Part shown: positions 26,286 to 34,651 of the stretch, one piece after another | Numbering within the stretch: position 1 is the first letter of the stretch | Layout of the letters: each line of letters opens with the position of its first letter | NCBI RefSeq assembly: GCF_000246855.1 | Contig: NC_016609.1 | Location: 5,592,744-5,656,743, forward strand | Source of the DNA: Niastella koreensis GR20-10 | GTDB lineage: Bacteria > Bacteroidota > Bacteroidia > Chitinophagales > Chitinophagaceae | Direction of reading: 5' to 3' | DNA length: 64,000 bases | Program-made: the position numbers and the translations under genes | Notes under the pieces: model-generated | Told to the model about the DNA's origin: nothing | Databases searched by the model: none | What the model saw: the letters and a program-made list of their open reading frames with translations, nothing else

Positions 26286-26596
26286 CCTTCCTCATTCTCC
26301 ATTTTAAATTTCCCCGTCTTCTCCTCCCCCGTAATATTCCAGGTACTCCTAATCTGTATTTGCAAATTAGCAATCCATTCTGCACAGCCTTTCTGGTATA
26401 GAAATTCATTTACCTGGTGAATCACCCGCATCACTTCTTCATACGTGCCTTCCAGGATGGTGGCAAAGGGTGTTACTTCATATTTGATGCCGGATTGTTG
26501 AATGATCGCAATGGCATCATCAACCCACAGGTAAGGATGTTTATCCAGTACAATGGGCACTATTTGAATAGAGGCGTTTATCGTATACTGATGCAT
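26270..26596 (-). CDS. Thiamine-binding (MTH1187/YkoF family) protein
   Basis: 108-residue protein of the DUF77/thiamine-binding family. It shows the N-terminal strand ASIQIVPIV, the segment IIQQSGIKYEVTPFATILEGTYEEVMRVIHQV, and the C-terminal IANLQIQIRS. The ferredoxin-like fold binds thiamine or related ligands in characterised members. It starts three bases after the aroC stop, so it is probably the last gene of the aromatic operon, although its biochemical link is not clear. The final 15 or so residues after the fold are encoded in the start of the repeat module. Confidence 0.75.
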   Translation of the reverse strand: MHQYTINASIQIVPIVLDKHPYLWVDDAIAIIQQSGIKYEVTPFATILEGTYEEVMRVIHQVNEFLYQKGCAEWIANLQIQIRSTWNITGEEKTGKFKMENEEGNTKY

Positions 26597-26599
26597 TGT

Positions 26600-27622
26600 T
26601 TACTGGTTTGATTCAGTAACAGCAGGCGGAACCAGTCTGTTTAATTGTTGTTCCATCATCATCAGGTCAACCAGTACCATGGCGGTCACTGCTTCCAGTA
26701 CTACCGGCACCCGCAGGGCAATACACAGGTCGTGGCGGCCTTTTACCGAAAAGGTATCCACCTCACCGGTTTTCCAGTTCAGCGTATCCTGTTCTTTTGG
26801 GGTAGAAGCGGTTGGTTTTATGGCGATACGGAACACCAATTCATTGCCATTGGTTATCCCGCCTACTATCCCACCGGCATGGTTGGTGCGGGTAGTACCG
26901 TTTGTATCTATGATAGCATCATTGTGTTCCAGTCCGAACATGCGGGCGGCTGCAAAACCTGTCCCGAATTCAATGCCGCGCACTGCAGGGATCGCAAACA
27001 CGGCATGGCTGATCAATGACTCTGCTGAATCGAAAAACGGTTCGCCCAATCCTTTAGGCACATTGGCGCGGCATTCTACAATACCACCAATGGAATCTTT
27101 GGCATCGATGGCTTTTTGTAATCCTTTCTCCAGGTCTTTTTCACCGCCAATTTCCAGGATGTTGGCTGCAACTGTGCTGCTGTGATATTGCAGCAACTTT
27201 TTTGCAATTACGCCTACTGCAACAAGACATACAGTTAACCGGCCGCTGAAATGACCACCGCCGCGATAATCTTCATAGCCGCCAAATTTATCGTGGGCTA
27301 CAAAATCGGCATGACTGGGGCGGGGAAAATCGCGCAACTTTTCATAATCGCCCGAACGCGTATTCTTGTTCTCAAAGATGATGGTGACGGGGGCGCCGGT
27401 TGTTTTATTATTGAACAACCCGCTTTTGAAAATCGGCAGATCATCTTCTTTACGCGGTGTAGTACCTTTTTGGGTTCCACCCTTACGACGCTCGATATCT
27501 ACCAGGAAATCTTCTACTGTCAATGGCAACCCGGCCGGGCAGCCATCAATATTCACCCCTACACTTTCCCCATGCGATTCACCAAATATGGTCACTTTGA
27601 ATATGCGTCCGAAACTATTCAT
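26600..27622 (-). CDS. aroC: Chorismate synthase
   Basis: Seventh shikimate-pathway step, EPSP to chorismate, needing reduced FMN. The 340-residue protein has the expected N-terminus (FGRIFKVTIFGESHGESVGV), PGLPLTVEDFLVDIERRKGG-like region, RPSHADF, GGGHFSGRLTVCLVAVG, a central GGIVGGITNGNEL, and RHDLCIALRVPVVLEAVTAMVLVDL. It is followed three bases later by the thiamine-binding gene and preceded by aroA across a repeat-filled spacer. Confidence 0.96.
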   Translation of the reverse strand: MNSFGRIFKVTIFGESHGESVGVNIDGCPAGLPLTVEDFLVDIERRKGGTQKGTTPRKEDDLPIFKSGLFNNKTTGAPVTIIFENKNTRSGDYEKLRDFPRPSHADFVAHDKFGGYEDYRGGGHFSGRLTVCLVAVGVIAKKLLQYHSSTVAANILEIGGEKDLEKGLQKAIDAKDSIGGIVECRANVPKGLGEPFFDSAESLISHAVFAIPAVRGIEFGTGFAAARMFGLEHNDAIIDTNGTTRTNHAGGIVGGITNGNELVFRIAIKPTASTPKEQDTLNWKTGEVDTFSVKGRHDLCIALRVPVVLEAVTAMVLVDLMMMEQQLNRLVPPAVTESNQ

Positions 27623-27689
27623 TGCTTGTTTATATTGAAAATATCGTTACAATTTATGCGTCTGTGATGTTTACTTGCCTCCTGGCAAA

Positions 27690-27804
27690 CGGCAAACATG
27701 AATACCTCCACATTGGATATTCCGACTTTTGGCTTTCAGCTTTAAATTTTGAGTTTTCGGCATTCGGCTTTCTTATGTCTGCCGTCTGCCGTTTGCCGTC
27801 TGCC
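27690..27804. repeat. GCCGTTTGCCGTCTGCC word array between aroA and aroC
   Basis: The spacer carries TGGCAAACGGCAAAC (27687-27701), GGCTTTCAGCTTTAAATTTTG (27730-27750), GGCATTCGGCTTTC (27758-27771) and GCCGTCT GCCGTTT GCCGTCT GCC (27780-27803). The left and right words are complementary in part. It is located inside the aromatic operon. Confidence 0.5.
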
Positions 27805-29097
27805 TTAATGTGCGTTCTGCGCTGAACCTTCTTTCTTCAATACTGCACCCAACACTTGAATATGCTCATAAAAATCAGGATACGATTTATTGATCGCTTG
27901 TGCTTCGCTGATAACAGTTTCGCCGGTTGCTTTTAAAGCTGCCACGGCACAAGCCATTGCAATGCGGTGATCGTGGTGCGAATGCACGGCCGCGCCTTTT
28001 AATCCATTACCGCCCTTTATCAGCATCAGGTTATCCTGCAATTCTATTTCAACCCCCATTTTACCAAACTCTTCCTGCAGCGTAAGCGCGCGGTTGCTTT
28101 CTTTATGGGTAAGACGTGTTACGCCTTCTATCACCGTAGTGCCTTTGCAATAGGCAGCCAGCGCTACCAGTGGGGGAAACAGGTCAGGACATTCAGTAGC
28201 GTCGAACTGGAATGCTTTTAAGGCAGCTGGTCCGATTTCAATCTGTTCTGACTGAATAGACATTTTAGCGCCACAAGCCTGTAAGGCCTGCAATACCGCA
28301 CGATCTGCCTGGGTTGATTGTACATCCAATCCCTTTACCACTATGTCGCCGGCAATGGCGCCGGTTACCAGTAGAAAGGCAGCACCGCTCCAGTCGCCTT
28401 CTACGGTATAAATGAGTGGCGAAGCAGCTTGTTTATTATTACCTGCAAAATGAAATTGTTCATAATTCCGGTTCTCCACTTCCCAGCCAAACTGCTTCAT
28501 TACCGTTAAGGTAAGATCGATGTAGGGTTTGCTTTTCAGGTTATCTACCGTAATGGTAACATCCTTTGCATTGGAAGCTGCATATCCGAACAGTAATCCG
28601 GTCAGGAATTGTGAGCTCAACGACCCGTCGATCGTAATATTTTTTGGGGTTAACGGCCCCTTTACCTGTAAGGGTAATTTGCCTTCTTTTGAAATGATCT
28701 CCACACCCAGTTGCGGCAATACTTCATCAAAGAAATCCATGGGGCGGGTAACCAGGCTGCCTTCGCCATTGATGGTAATGCGTTTATTGCTTAAAGCGAT
28801 GATGGGCGTGAACATGCGTATGCCTAATCCACTTTCGCCACAATTCACGGCATCACAATCAGGGCTAACCCCACCACCGGTAATTTGTAATGAACCGTCG
28901 TCGAGTTTTTTTACCACAGCGCCCATGTCCTGAATAACACCCAGGGCCGCTTTATCGTCGTTTGAATGACCGGGATTACGAATGATGGTGGTTCCTTTGA
29001 AGAGTAAAGAGGCGGCGCAACCCCGTTGCATAGAGCTTTTGGAAGCCGGCGCCTGAATGGAACCTTTTATTTGGGAAGGTTGAATCGTTACTACCAT
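27805..29097 (-). CDS. aroA: 3-phosphoshikimate 1-carboxyvinyltransferase (EPSP synthase)
   Basis: Transfers the enolpyruvyl group of PEP to shikimate 3-phosphate. The 430-residue protein has the two-domain inside-out barrel layout: APASKSSMQRGCAASLL, NPGHSNDDKAAL, NCGESGLGIRMFTPI, DGSLSSQFLTGLLFG, DWSGAAFLLVTGA, TECPDLFPPLVALAAYC, RLTHKESNRALTL, HSHHDHRIAMACAVAAL. The catalytic Lys and Asp/Glu positions look intact. The fourth motif is SNDDK where many enzymes have more elaborate sequence, which is common in Bacteroidota. Confidence 0.95.
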   Translation of the reverse strand: MVVTIQPSQIKGSIQAPASKSSMQRGCAASLLFKGTTIIRNPGHSNDDKAALGVIQDMGAVVKKLDDGSLQITGGGVSPDCDAVNCGESGLGIRMFTPIIALSNKRITINGEGSLVTRPMDFFDEVLPQLGVEIISKEGKLPLQVKGPLTPKNITIDGSLSSQFLTGLLFGYAASNAKDVTITVDNLKSKPYIDLTLTVMKQFGWEVENRNYEQFHFAGNNKQAASPLIYTVEGDWSGAAFLLVTGAIAGDIVVKGLDVQSTQADRAVLQALQACGAKMSIQSEQIEIGPAALKAFQFDATECPDLFPPLVALAAYCKGTTVIEGVTRLTHKESNRALTLQEEFGKMGVEIELQDNLMLIKGGNGLKGAAVHSHHDHRIAMACAVAALKATGETVISEAQAINKSYPDFYEHIQVLGAVLKKEGSAQNAH

Positions 29098-29098
29098 A

Positions 29099-29168
29099 AG
29101 TTGATGCGTTGATAGGTTGACAGGTTAACAAGTTGACACGTTAACTTGTTAACCTGTCAAACAGTTAA
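29099..29168. repeat. GTTGACAG/GTTAACAA octad-word hairpin between aroB and aroA
   Basis: 8-nt words GTTGATGC GTTGATAG, GTTGACAG GTTAACAA and GTTGACAC GTTAACTT. TTGACAGGTTAACAAGTT (29119-29136) is perfectly complementary to AACTTGTTAACCTGTCAA (29143-29160), giving an 18-bp stem with a small loop. The same words recur at 39190, 43100, 44445, 46000 and 49467. Confidence 0.65.
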
Positions 29169-30188
29169 CTAAAGTTCATTAACAATCTTCTCTAACTGTG
29201 TCATTGGGATCGTTTTCACTATACCCTTACCTATCTTCTCCAATAACACGTAATTCATTTCCTTTTGCTCCCGCTTCTTATCCATCTTCAACACCTCAAA
29301 TGCTTTCGGTTTATCAAAGTTGGCCAGCGTGGGCAATCCATATTTGTCAAGCACGTCAATTACGCGCTCACTGTCTTTAAACTTCACCAGCTTTTCCGAG
29401 ATCTGGCAGGCGGCGGTCATACCAATACTAATGGCCTGACCATGACTGAGCTCATACATATTTTCAATAGCATGTCCCAGGGTATGGCCAAAGTTCAGCA
29501 GGCGGCGTTCGCCTTTCTCAAATTCATCGGCCTGCACTACAGTTGATTTTATCTCTGCATTGCGGCGAATGAGTTTGGCTAATGCCGGTTTATTTTTCTG
29601 GTAATAAGTGAGTTTGTTCTTTTCGAGCTCTTTGAACAGCGACAGGTCTTTTATGCAACCATGTTTGATGATCTCTGCAAAGCCATTCACCCATTCCTGT
29701 TTGGGCAGCGATTTTAAAAAGCTGTAGTCATATAATAAAAACTGCGGCTGGCGAATGGTGCCAACCAGGTTTTTATAAATGCCTACATCGATGCCGTTCT
29801 TGCCACCGATAGACGCATCTACCATGGCCAGGATAGTGGTGGGCACAAAGCCACATTTTATACCCCGCATGTACACCGCGGCCACATAGCCGGTAATGTC
29901 GGTAACAACGCCACCGCCAATACCTATGAGCCAGGTGCTGCGATCGGCTTTGAACTCTATCAGTTGTTCAATGATAGAATCCACCGTGGCCTGTACTTTA
30001 TATTCTTCACCCGGCTTCAGGGTAATACAGTTCCAACCCTTCAGCTTTTTTTTATGGGCCTGAAAAACATGTTCATCAGTGACCAGCACCGCGTGCTCCT
30101 GTCCAACCATTTTTTCCAGTTTGGAAAAGTCGGCATCGAAGTAATAATTTACGGTGGCGGATGAAAACCGGTAACTTTTTGTTTGCAT
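29169..30188 (-). CDS. aroB: 3-dehydroquinate synthase
   Basis: Second shikimate step: cyclises DAHP to 3-dehydroquinate using NAD+ and a divalent metal. The 339-residue protein has the NAD-binding GIGGGVVTDITGYVAAVYMRG, the block PTTILAMVDASIGGKNGID, and the metal ligands in NGFAEIIKHGCI, NFGHTLGHAIE and LSHGQAISIGM. It starts nine bases after the transposase-like gene and is followed by aroA. Confidence 0.95.
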   Translation of the reverse strand: MQTKSYRFSSATVNYYFDADFSKLEKMVGQEHAVLVTDEHVFQAHKKKLKGWNCITLKPGEEYKVQATVDSIIEQLIEFKADRSTWLIGIGGGVVTDITGYVAAVYMRGIKCGFVPTTILAMVDASIGGKNGIDVGIYKNLVGTIRQPQFLLYDYSFLKSLPKQEWVNGFAEIIKHGCIKDLSLFKELEKNKLTYYQKNKPALAKLIRRNAEIKSTVVQADEFEKGERRLLNFGHTLGHAIENMYELSHGQAISIGMTAACQISEKLVKFKDSERVIDVLDKYGLPTLANFDKPKAFEVLKMDKKREQKEMNYVLLEKIGKGIVKTIPMTQLEKIVNEL

Positions 30189-30197
30189 ACAAGCTAA

Positions 30198-30626
30198 TCA
30201 AATCTGAATTTTCTGAAAAACTTCCAGCTCACTGTCCAGCGTCTTCGTTTTATGATGTTCTTCCTGTTTATCAAGATATTCCAACACCTGTTTTATTCCA
30301 CTGGGGCTTACACTCAAAGCAGCGAACCCTTCCTCCCACTCAAACTGGCTCTTGATAAAGTTGCCTTCATTGATCCAGTTGGCAGAATCGGTGCGGATGC
30401 TTTTCATGATCTGCGCCAGGTTTTGTGTAGGCATCATTTGCATCACGGCATGCATGTGATCATCCGTGCCGTTGACCGACAGCACGTTGATCCCATTTTC
30501 TGTTGCATGCTTTTTAATGTGGGCAAATAAAACAGTACGAACAGGCTTGGTCAACAAAGGCTCTTTGTTCTTTACACAAGTGATTACATGAATGAACAAA
30601 TACACTTTGCTGGTTTGGCTATTCAT
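30198..30626 (-). CDS. REP-associated/IS200-like Y1 tyrosine transposase (RAYT-like)
   Basis: 142-residue Y1 HUH endonuclease. The HUH motif is DDHMHAVMQM (His57, His59). The catalytic tyrosine is Tyr117 in QVLEYLDKQEEHHK, with the downstream Q and HH pattern of the family. All catalytic residues are present. No IS ends or partner tnpB are visible, and the gene is squeezed between aroF and aroB, nine bases from aroB. This arrangement suggests a stably inherited single-copy RAYT-type protein, not an active insertion sequence. It is preceded by a word array (30640-30741) that shares sequence with the hisD-hisC spacer. Confidence 0.8.
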   Translation of the reverse strand: MNSQTSKVYLFIHVITCVKNKEPLLTKPVRTVLFAHIKKHATENGINVLSVNGTDDHMHAVMQMMPTQNLAQIMKSIRTDSANWINEGNFIKSQFEWEEGFAALSVSPSGIKQVLEYLDKQEEHHKTKTLDSELEVFQKIQI

Positions 30627-30639
30627 ATTAGCAGTCTTT

Positions 30640-30741
30640 TATTCGTGAATCGTGAATCGTGAATGGTTCGCGAACTTTGTGATTTATGAATAATCCCGCA
30701 CGTCGGAAATCATTGCCGATTGCCGATTGACGATTGCCGTC
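30640..30741. repeat. CGTGAAT / GCCGATT heptad-word array upstream of the RAYT-like gene
   Basis: GTGAATC GTGAATC GTGAATG (30647-30667) is followed by GTTCGCGAAC and, at 30716-30739, GCCGATT GCCGATT GACGATT GCC. It shares CGTGAATC and GGTTCGCG words with 18241-18290 (there in the opposite orientation). Confidence 0.55.
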
Positions 30742-31830
30742 TTACGAATTCATGATCTTATTCTGGTGGTTGATGCTCTCCATGTGTACAGCATCAAAGT
30801 ATTTGGTGATGAACTCTTTGCTAAGGTTTAGTTTTTCACCTTTCTGGAATGCTCTTTCCAGGATCTCATTCCAACGGTTGGTTTGCAGAATGGTGATGTT
30901 GTTGTTCTTTTTGTATTCACCAATTTTTTCTGCCACCTTCATCCGTTGACCCAGGATCTGCATCAGTTCATCATCGAGGTGATTGATCTGCTGACGCAAT
31001 TTTTCTAATGCGGCGTGATATTCTTCGGAGTTTACATCTTCTCTGCGCCATTGGATAGCACCGATCATTTCGCCCAGTTTTTCAGGGGTGATCTGTTGCT
31101 TGGCATCGCTCCATGCTTTATCCGGATCGATATGGCTTTCGATGATCAAACCGTCCATATCCAGGTCAATAGCTTTCTGGGCTACATCGAGCAGGATATC
31201 GCGGCGACCACTGATATGTGAAGGATCGTTGATCATTAATAATTCCGGATTGCGGCGTTTCATTTCGATAGCCAGGTGCCACATGGGCGCATTCCGGTAT
31301 TCGGTATTACCATAAGAACTGAATCCGCGGTGGATCAAACCTATTTGTTTAATACCTGCTTTGGCTACACGCTCAACGGCGCCCGTCCACAGTTCCAGGT
31401 CGGGATTGATAGGGTTTTTGATCAACACGGGGACATCAACACCACGTAAAGCATCTGCTACTTCCTGTACGCTGAAAGGGTTCACCGTTGTACGGGCGCC
31501 AATCCACAGTACATCTACTTCAAAGGTCAACGCATCTTCTACCTGTTTTGCAGTAGCTACTTCTACTGTTACGGGTAAACCGGTGATCTTTTTAGCCTGT
31601 TGCATCCAGGGTAAGCCTTTGGTTCCAATGCCTTCAAAACTACCAGGACGGGTACGTGGTTTCCAGATACCGGCACGCAGCATATCTACCTTTCCGGTTT
31701 TTGCTAAACGGGTAGCGGTTTCCAGTACCTGCTCTTCTGTTTCGGCACTGCAAGGTCCACTGATAATGATCGGGCGTTTTTTCCATATCTGTTGCACCGT
31801 CTCTCTCATGGTTGTTGATGTTTGTTCCAT
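30742..31830 (-). CDS. Bifunctional DAHP synthase/chorismate mutase
   Basis: 362-residue fusion. The N-terminal type I-beta DAHP synthase (about 1-265) condenses PEP and erythrose 4-phosphate: RPIIISGPCSAE, RAGIWKPRTRPGSFEGIG, VDVLWIGARTTVNPFSVQ, LIHRGFSSYG, INDPSHISGRR. The C-terminal AroQ chorismate mutase (about 275-355, LRQQINHLDDELMQILGQRMKVAEKIGEYKK) makes prephenate and can act as a sensor for feedback by prephenate or chorismate. Start at 31830 (MEQTSTTMRET). A start 69 bp further upstream would translate a repeat arm and is rejected. Confidence 0.93.
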   Translation of the reverse strand: MEQTSTTMRETVQQIWKKRPIIISGPCSAETEEQVLETATRLAKTGKVDMLRAGIWKPRTRPGSFEGIGTKGLPWMQQAKKITGLPVTVEVATAKQVEDALTFEVDVLWIGARTTVNPFSVQEVADALRGVDVPVLIKNPINPDLELWTGAVERVAKAGIKQIGLIHRGFSSYGNTEYRNAPMWHLAIEMKRRNPELLMINDPSHISGRRDILLDVAQKAIDLDMDGLIIESHIDPDKAWSDAKQQITPEKLGEMIGAIQWRREDVNSEEYHAALEKLRQQINHLDDELMQILGQRMKVAEKIGEYKKNNNITILQTNRWNEILERAFQKGEKLNLSKEFITKYFDAVHMESINHQNKIMNS

Positions 31831-31839
31831 TTGTATTTC

Positions 31840-31933
31840 AATTTGATAATGTGATAATTCAATAATGTGATAATGAACCAACGGCCCGGTTTCGGACAAT
31901 CAGCTAATTATCACATTATCAAATTAGCTGATT
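31840..31933. repeat. Perfect 20-bp inverted repeat upstream of the DAHP synthase gene
   Basis: AATTTGATAATGTGATAATT (31840-31859) and its exact complement (31906-31925) enclose 46 bp. A second hairpin, AATCAGCTAATT (31898-31909) with AATTAGCTGATT (31922-31933), overlaps the right arm, so the two folds exclude each other. It lies between deaD and the DAHP synthase gene and could act as an RNA switch or processing signal. Confidence 0.7.
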
Positions 31934-33623
31934 ATCGTCTGCTGTCGGCCTCGTTCATCCGGATCCTCCGGCCTTTATAATTCTTTCCGTCAATAGACCG
32001 GATCATCTGACTGGCAACGCGTTTGTCAATCTCGATCCAGCTATTCATTTCTTTCATATCTATACGACCGAGTACATCTTTTTGCAGTTCGCTCATATCC
32101 AGGATGAACTGCAGGAAGCTGGCTTTATAAAAGCCATCTTTTGTACCCAGGTTCACAAATAACTTGGTATAGTCACCACCGCCGCCGTTGCCGAACTTCC
32201 GGCCTCTGGTATCGGCAAATTGTCCTCTTCTGTCGCCACCACCATCTCTTCTCACGGTTAAGCGTTCACCGGTTACCCGTTCACCACGACGTTGTTCACG
32301 TACGTTCAGGTCTTCCGCGTTCTCATAATATTTCAAAAAACGGTCGAACTCCAGGGCTGCCACGCGTTTCAGGATCTCTTCCTTGCTAACGTCGGCAAAC
32401 TTCTCTTCGAGCATAGGCACATAGGCTTCATAATCGCCCTCGTTCACCTCTAACTGCAACAGTTTATCCATAAAGTGGTAGAACTGTTTGCGGCAAACGT
32501 CCTTGCCTGTTGGAATCTCGAGCTTGTGGAAAGGCGCCTGTACAATGGTTTGTATCTGCCGCATTTTTCCCAGCTCCCGCACATGCACGATAGACATACA
32601 CACCCCGGTTTTACCGGCACGGCCGGTTCTGCCGCTTCTATGGGTGTATACTTCCACATCATCGGGTAACTCGTAGTTGATAACGTGGGTGATACCCTGT
32701 ACGTCGATACCGCGGGCGGCCACATCCGTTGCTATTAAGAGCTGTAAGGTTTTTTCGCGAAAATCGCCCATTACCTTATCGCGTTGCTGCTGGGTTAAAT
32801 CGCCATGCAGCGCATCAATGTCGTATCCTTCGCGGGTTAATTTTTCGGCAATATCCTGGGCATCGGCTTTTGTACGCGTAAAAATGATGCCGTAAATGCC
32901 CGGGTTAAAATCGATCAACCGTTTCAGGGCTTCGTACCGGTGCTGTGCACTGGTAAGGTAGTACTGGTGGTCGATGTTCTTGTTGGCAGAATTCACTTTA
33001 CCCACTGTAACCTCGATCGGATCTTTCATGTACCTTTTGCTTACCCGGCGAATTTCCGGAGGCATGGTAGCGCTGAACAACCACGTGGCTTCACGTTTGG
33101 GGGTGTTCTTCAAAATGAATTCAATATCGTCCTGGAAGCCCATGTTCAACATTTCATCGGCTTCATCCAGAATCACGTACTGGATCTGTTCCAGGTCAAT
33201 AGCCTTGCGTTCTATTAAATCGATCAACCGGCCTGGTGTGGCTACAACGATCTGTACACCTCTTCTCAGCTCGCGGATCTGCTGGCCTATTGGGGCGCCG
33301 CCGTATACCGCCGCCACAAACATACCGGGTATAAATTTTTTAAACCCTTCCACTTCGTTCACGATCTGCATGCACAATTCCCTTGTAGGACAAACCACTA
33401 ATGCCTGGGGATGTTTCAACTGCTCATTCACCAAATGCAACAGGGGTAGCCCAAATGCAGCCGTTTTACCTGTACCCGTTTGCGCCAAACCCACCAGATC
33501 TTTTGTTCCGCTCAGTAAAACAGGAATCGCCTGCTCCTGAATGGGGGTGGGGTTAACATATCCTAAAGCATTGGTAGCCTGTATCAGCCGTTCATCTAAA
33601 CCCAATGCATCAAATGTAATCAT
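31932..33623 (-). CDS. DEAD-box RNA helicase with DbpA-type C-terminal domain
   Basis: 563-residue ATP-dependent RNA helicase, the CsdA/DeaD type. Motifs in order: TPIQEQAIP (Q), AQTGTGKT (I), PTRELCMQI (Ia), DEAD (II), SAT (III), RGIDVQGI and HRSGRTGRAG (V-VI). A charged linker with arginine and glycine clusters (about 450-485) leads to a DbpA-like RNA-binding domain (about 485-560, KLFVNLGTKDGFYKASFLQF). It probably remodels rRNA or mRNA structure. It interrupts the aromatic genes but shares their orientation, so it may be co-transcribed. Confidence 0.93.
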   Translation of the reverse strand: MITFDALGLDERLIQATNALGYVNPTPIQEQAIPVLLSGTKDLVGLAQTGTGKTAAFGLPLLHLVNEQLKHPQALVVCPTRELCMQIVNEVEGFKKFIPGMFVAAVYGGAPIGQQIRELRRGVQIVVATPGRLIDLIERKAIDLEQIQYVILDEADEMLNMGFQDDIEFILKNTPKREATWLFSATMPPEIRRVSKRYMKDPIEVTVGKVNSANKNIDHQYYLTSAQHRYEALKRLIDFNPGIYGIIFTRTKADAQDIAEKLTREGYDIDALHGDLTQQQRDKVMGDFREKTLQLLIATDVAARGIDVQGITHVINYELPDDVEVYTHRSGRTGRAGKTGVCMSIVHVRELGKMRQIQTIVQAPFHKLEIPTGKDVCRKQFYHFMDKLLQLEVNEGDYEAYVPMLEEKFADVSKEEILKRVAALEFDRFLKYYENAEDLNVREQRRGERVTGERLTVRRDGGGDRRGQFADTRGRKFGNGGGGDYTKLFVNLGTKDGFYKASFLQFILDMSELQKDVLGRIDMKEMNSWIEIDKRVASQMIRSIDGKNYKGRRIRMNEADSRR

Positions 33624-33689
33624 AGTCAGAAAATTTGGCGCAAAGGTACTGTTATTATGGCCGTTGACCTAATTAATCCTGTTCAAAGA

Positions 33690-33799
33690 ACAAATGCCCG
33701 CCCAGAGCCAGCTGTAAGCCAAATACAGCCGAAAGCTTAAAGCTTAAAGCCAATATACTGCTGCGCGGCAACCAGGAACTGAGAACTAAGAACTGAGAA
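33690..33799. repeat. Mosaic word array between tyrA and deaD
   Basis: Words AAGCTTA AAGCTTA AAGCC (33733-33751), then CTGCGCGGCAACC (33761-33773), then GAACTGA GAACTAA GAACTGA GAACTA (33776-33803). The 13-mer and the order of words also occur at 54140-54152. Confidence 0.55.
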
Positions 33800-34648
33800 C
33801 TATTTCAGTATCCTTTTTATCTTATTCGCCTGCTCAATAAGCTCCAGCAAATAGTCATAGTTTTCCTTTTCCAAACAGGCTTTGAACTTGCGCAACTGGC
33901 TTATGTGCTCGTTCAATACATCCAGCACATGCTCGCGGTTCTGTTTGAAAATAGGCACCCACATCGCCGGGTTACTTTTTGCAAGCCGCACGGTACTTTC
34001 AAAACCACCACCGGCCAGGTCAAAAATGGTACCTTCTTCCTTCTCCTTTTCCAGTACCGTATTGGCCAGGGCAAAGGAGGTGATGTGGGAAATATGGCTG
34101 ATGTAGGCCGTGTGCATATCATGACTGTCGGCATCCATGTACACCAGGTTCATCCCTAACTGGCGGTATATTTCTTCCATGTTTGCCACCGCTGTAGCAT
34201 CGCTTTTTTCCTTTTCACAGATCACACAGCTACGGCCGGCAAAGGCATTACGCACGGCGGCTTCAGGACCGCTGTACTCTGTTCCCCACATAGGATGCGT
34301 GGCTACAAACCGGTGGCGCTTGGGATGGTTGGCCAGCGCGGCACACAGGGCATGTTTGGTACTACCCGCATCGGCCACAATTTGTTTATCGGTTATCATA
34401 TTCATCACCTGTTGCATTACCCCAATGGTGGCGTCAACCGGGATGGCTACGTATATGAGATCGGCTTGTTTTACCGCTTCTTCCAAAGGCAATGCTTCGT
34501 CTATTAAACCCAGCTCTATGGCTTTTTGGGCGCTTGCTTCTGTACGGCTTACCCCGATCACTTTTTTAACCAGGGCCCGCTCTTTTAAAGCCAGGCTAAA
34601 GGAACCGCTGATTAAGCCTACCCCAACTATGGTAACGGTGTTGAACAT
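33800..34648 (-). CDS. tyrA: Prephenate dehydrogenase
   Basis: Oxidative decarboxylation of prephenate to 4-hydroxyphenylpyruvate for tyrosine. The 282-residue protein has a Rossmann start (TVTIVGVGLISGSFSLAL), DAGSTKHALCAAL, THPMWGTEYSGPEAAV, the helical domain with HDMHTAYISHISHITSFALA, and FDLAGGGFESTVRLAKSNPAMW. No ACT domain is present. It starts three bases after the aminotransferase stop (translational coupling likely). Confidence 0.92.
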   Translation of the reverse strand: MFNTVTIVGVGLISGSFSLALKERALVKKVIGVSRTEASAQKAIELGLIDEALPLEEAVKQADLIYVAIPVDATIGVMQQVMNMITDKQIVADAGSTKHALCAALANHPKRHRFVATHPMWGTEYSGPEAAVRNAFAGRSCVICEKEKSDATAVANMEEIYRQLGMNLVYMDADSHDMHTAYISHISHITSFALANTVLEKEKEEGTIFDLAGGGFESTVRLAKSNPAMWVPIFKQNREHVLDVLNEHISQLRKFKACLEKENYDYLLELIEQANKIKRILK

Positions 34649-34651
34649 GAT

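Noticed and set aside
30198-30626. Active IS200 insertion sequence
   Set aside because: No IS ends, no second copy in the window and a tight fit between operon genes; a stable RAYT-type gene is the better reading.
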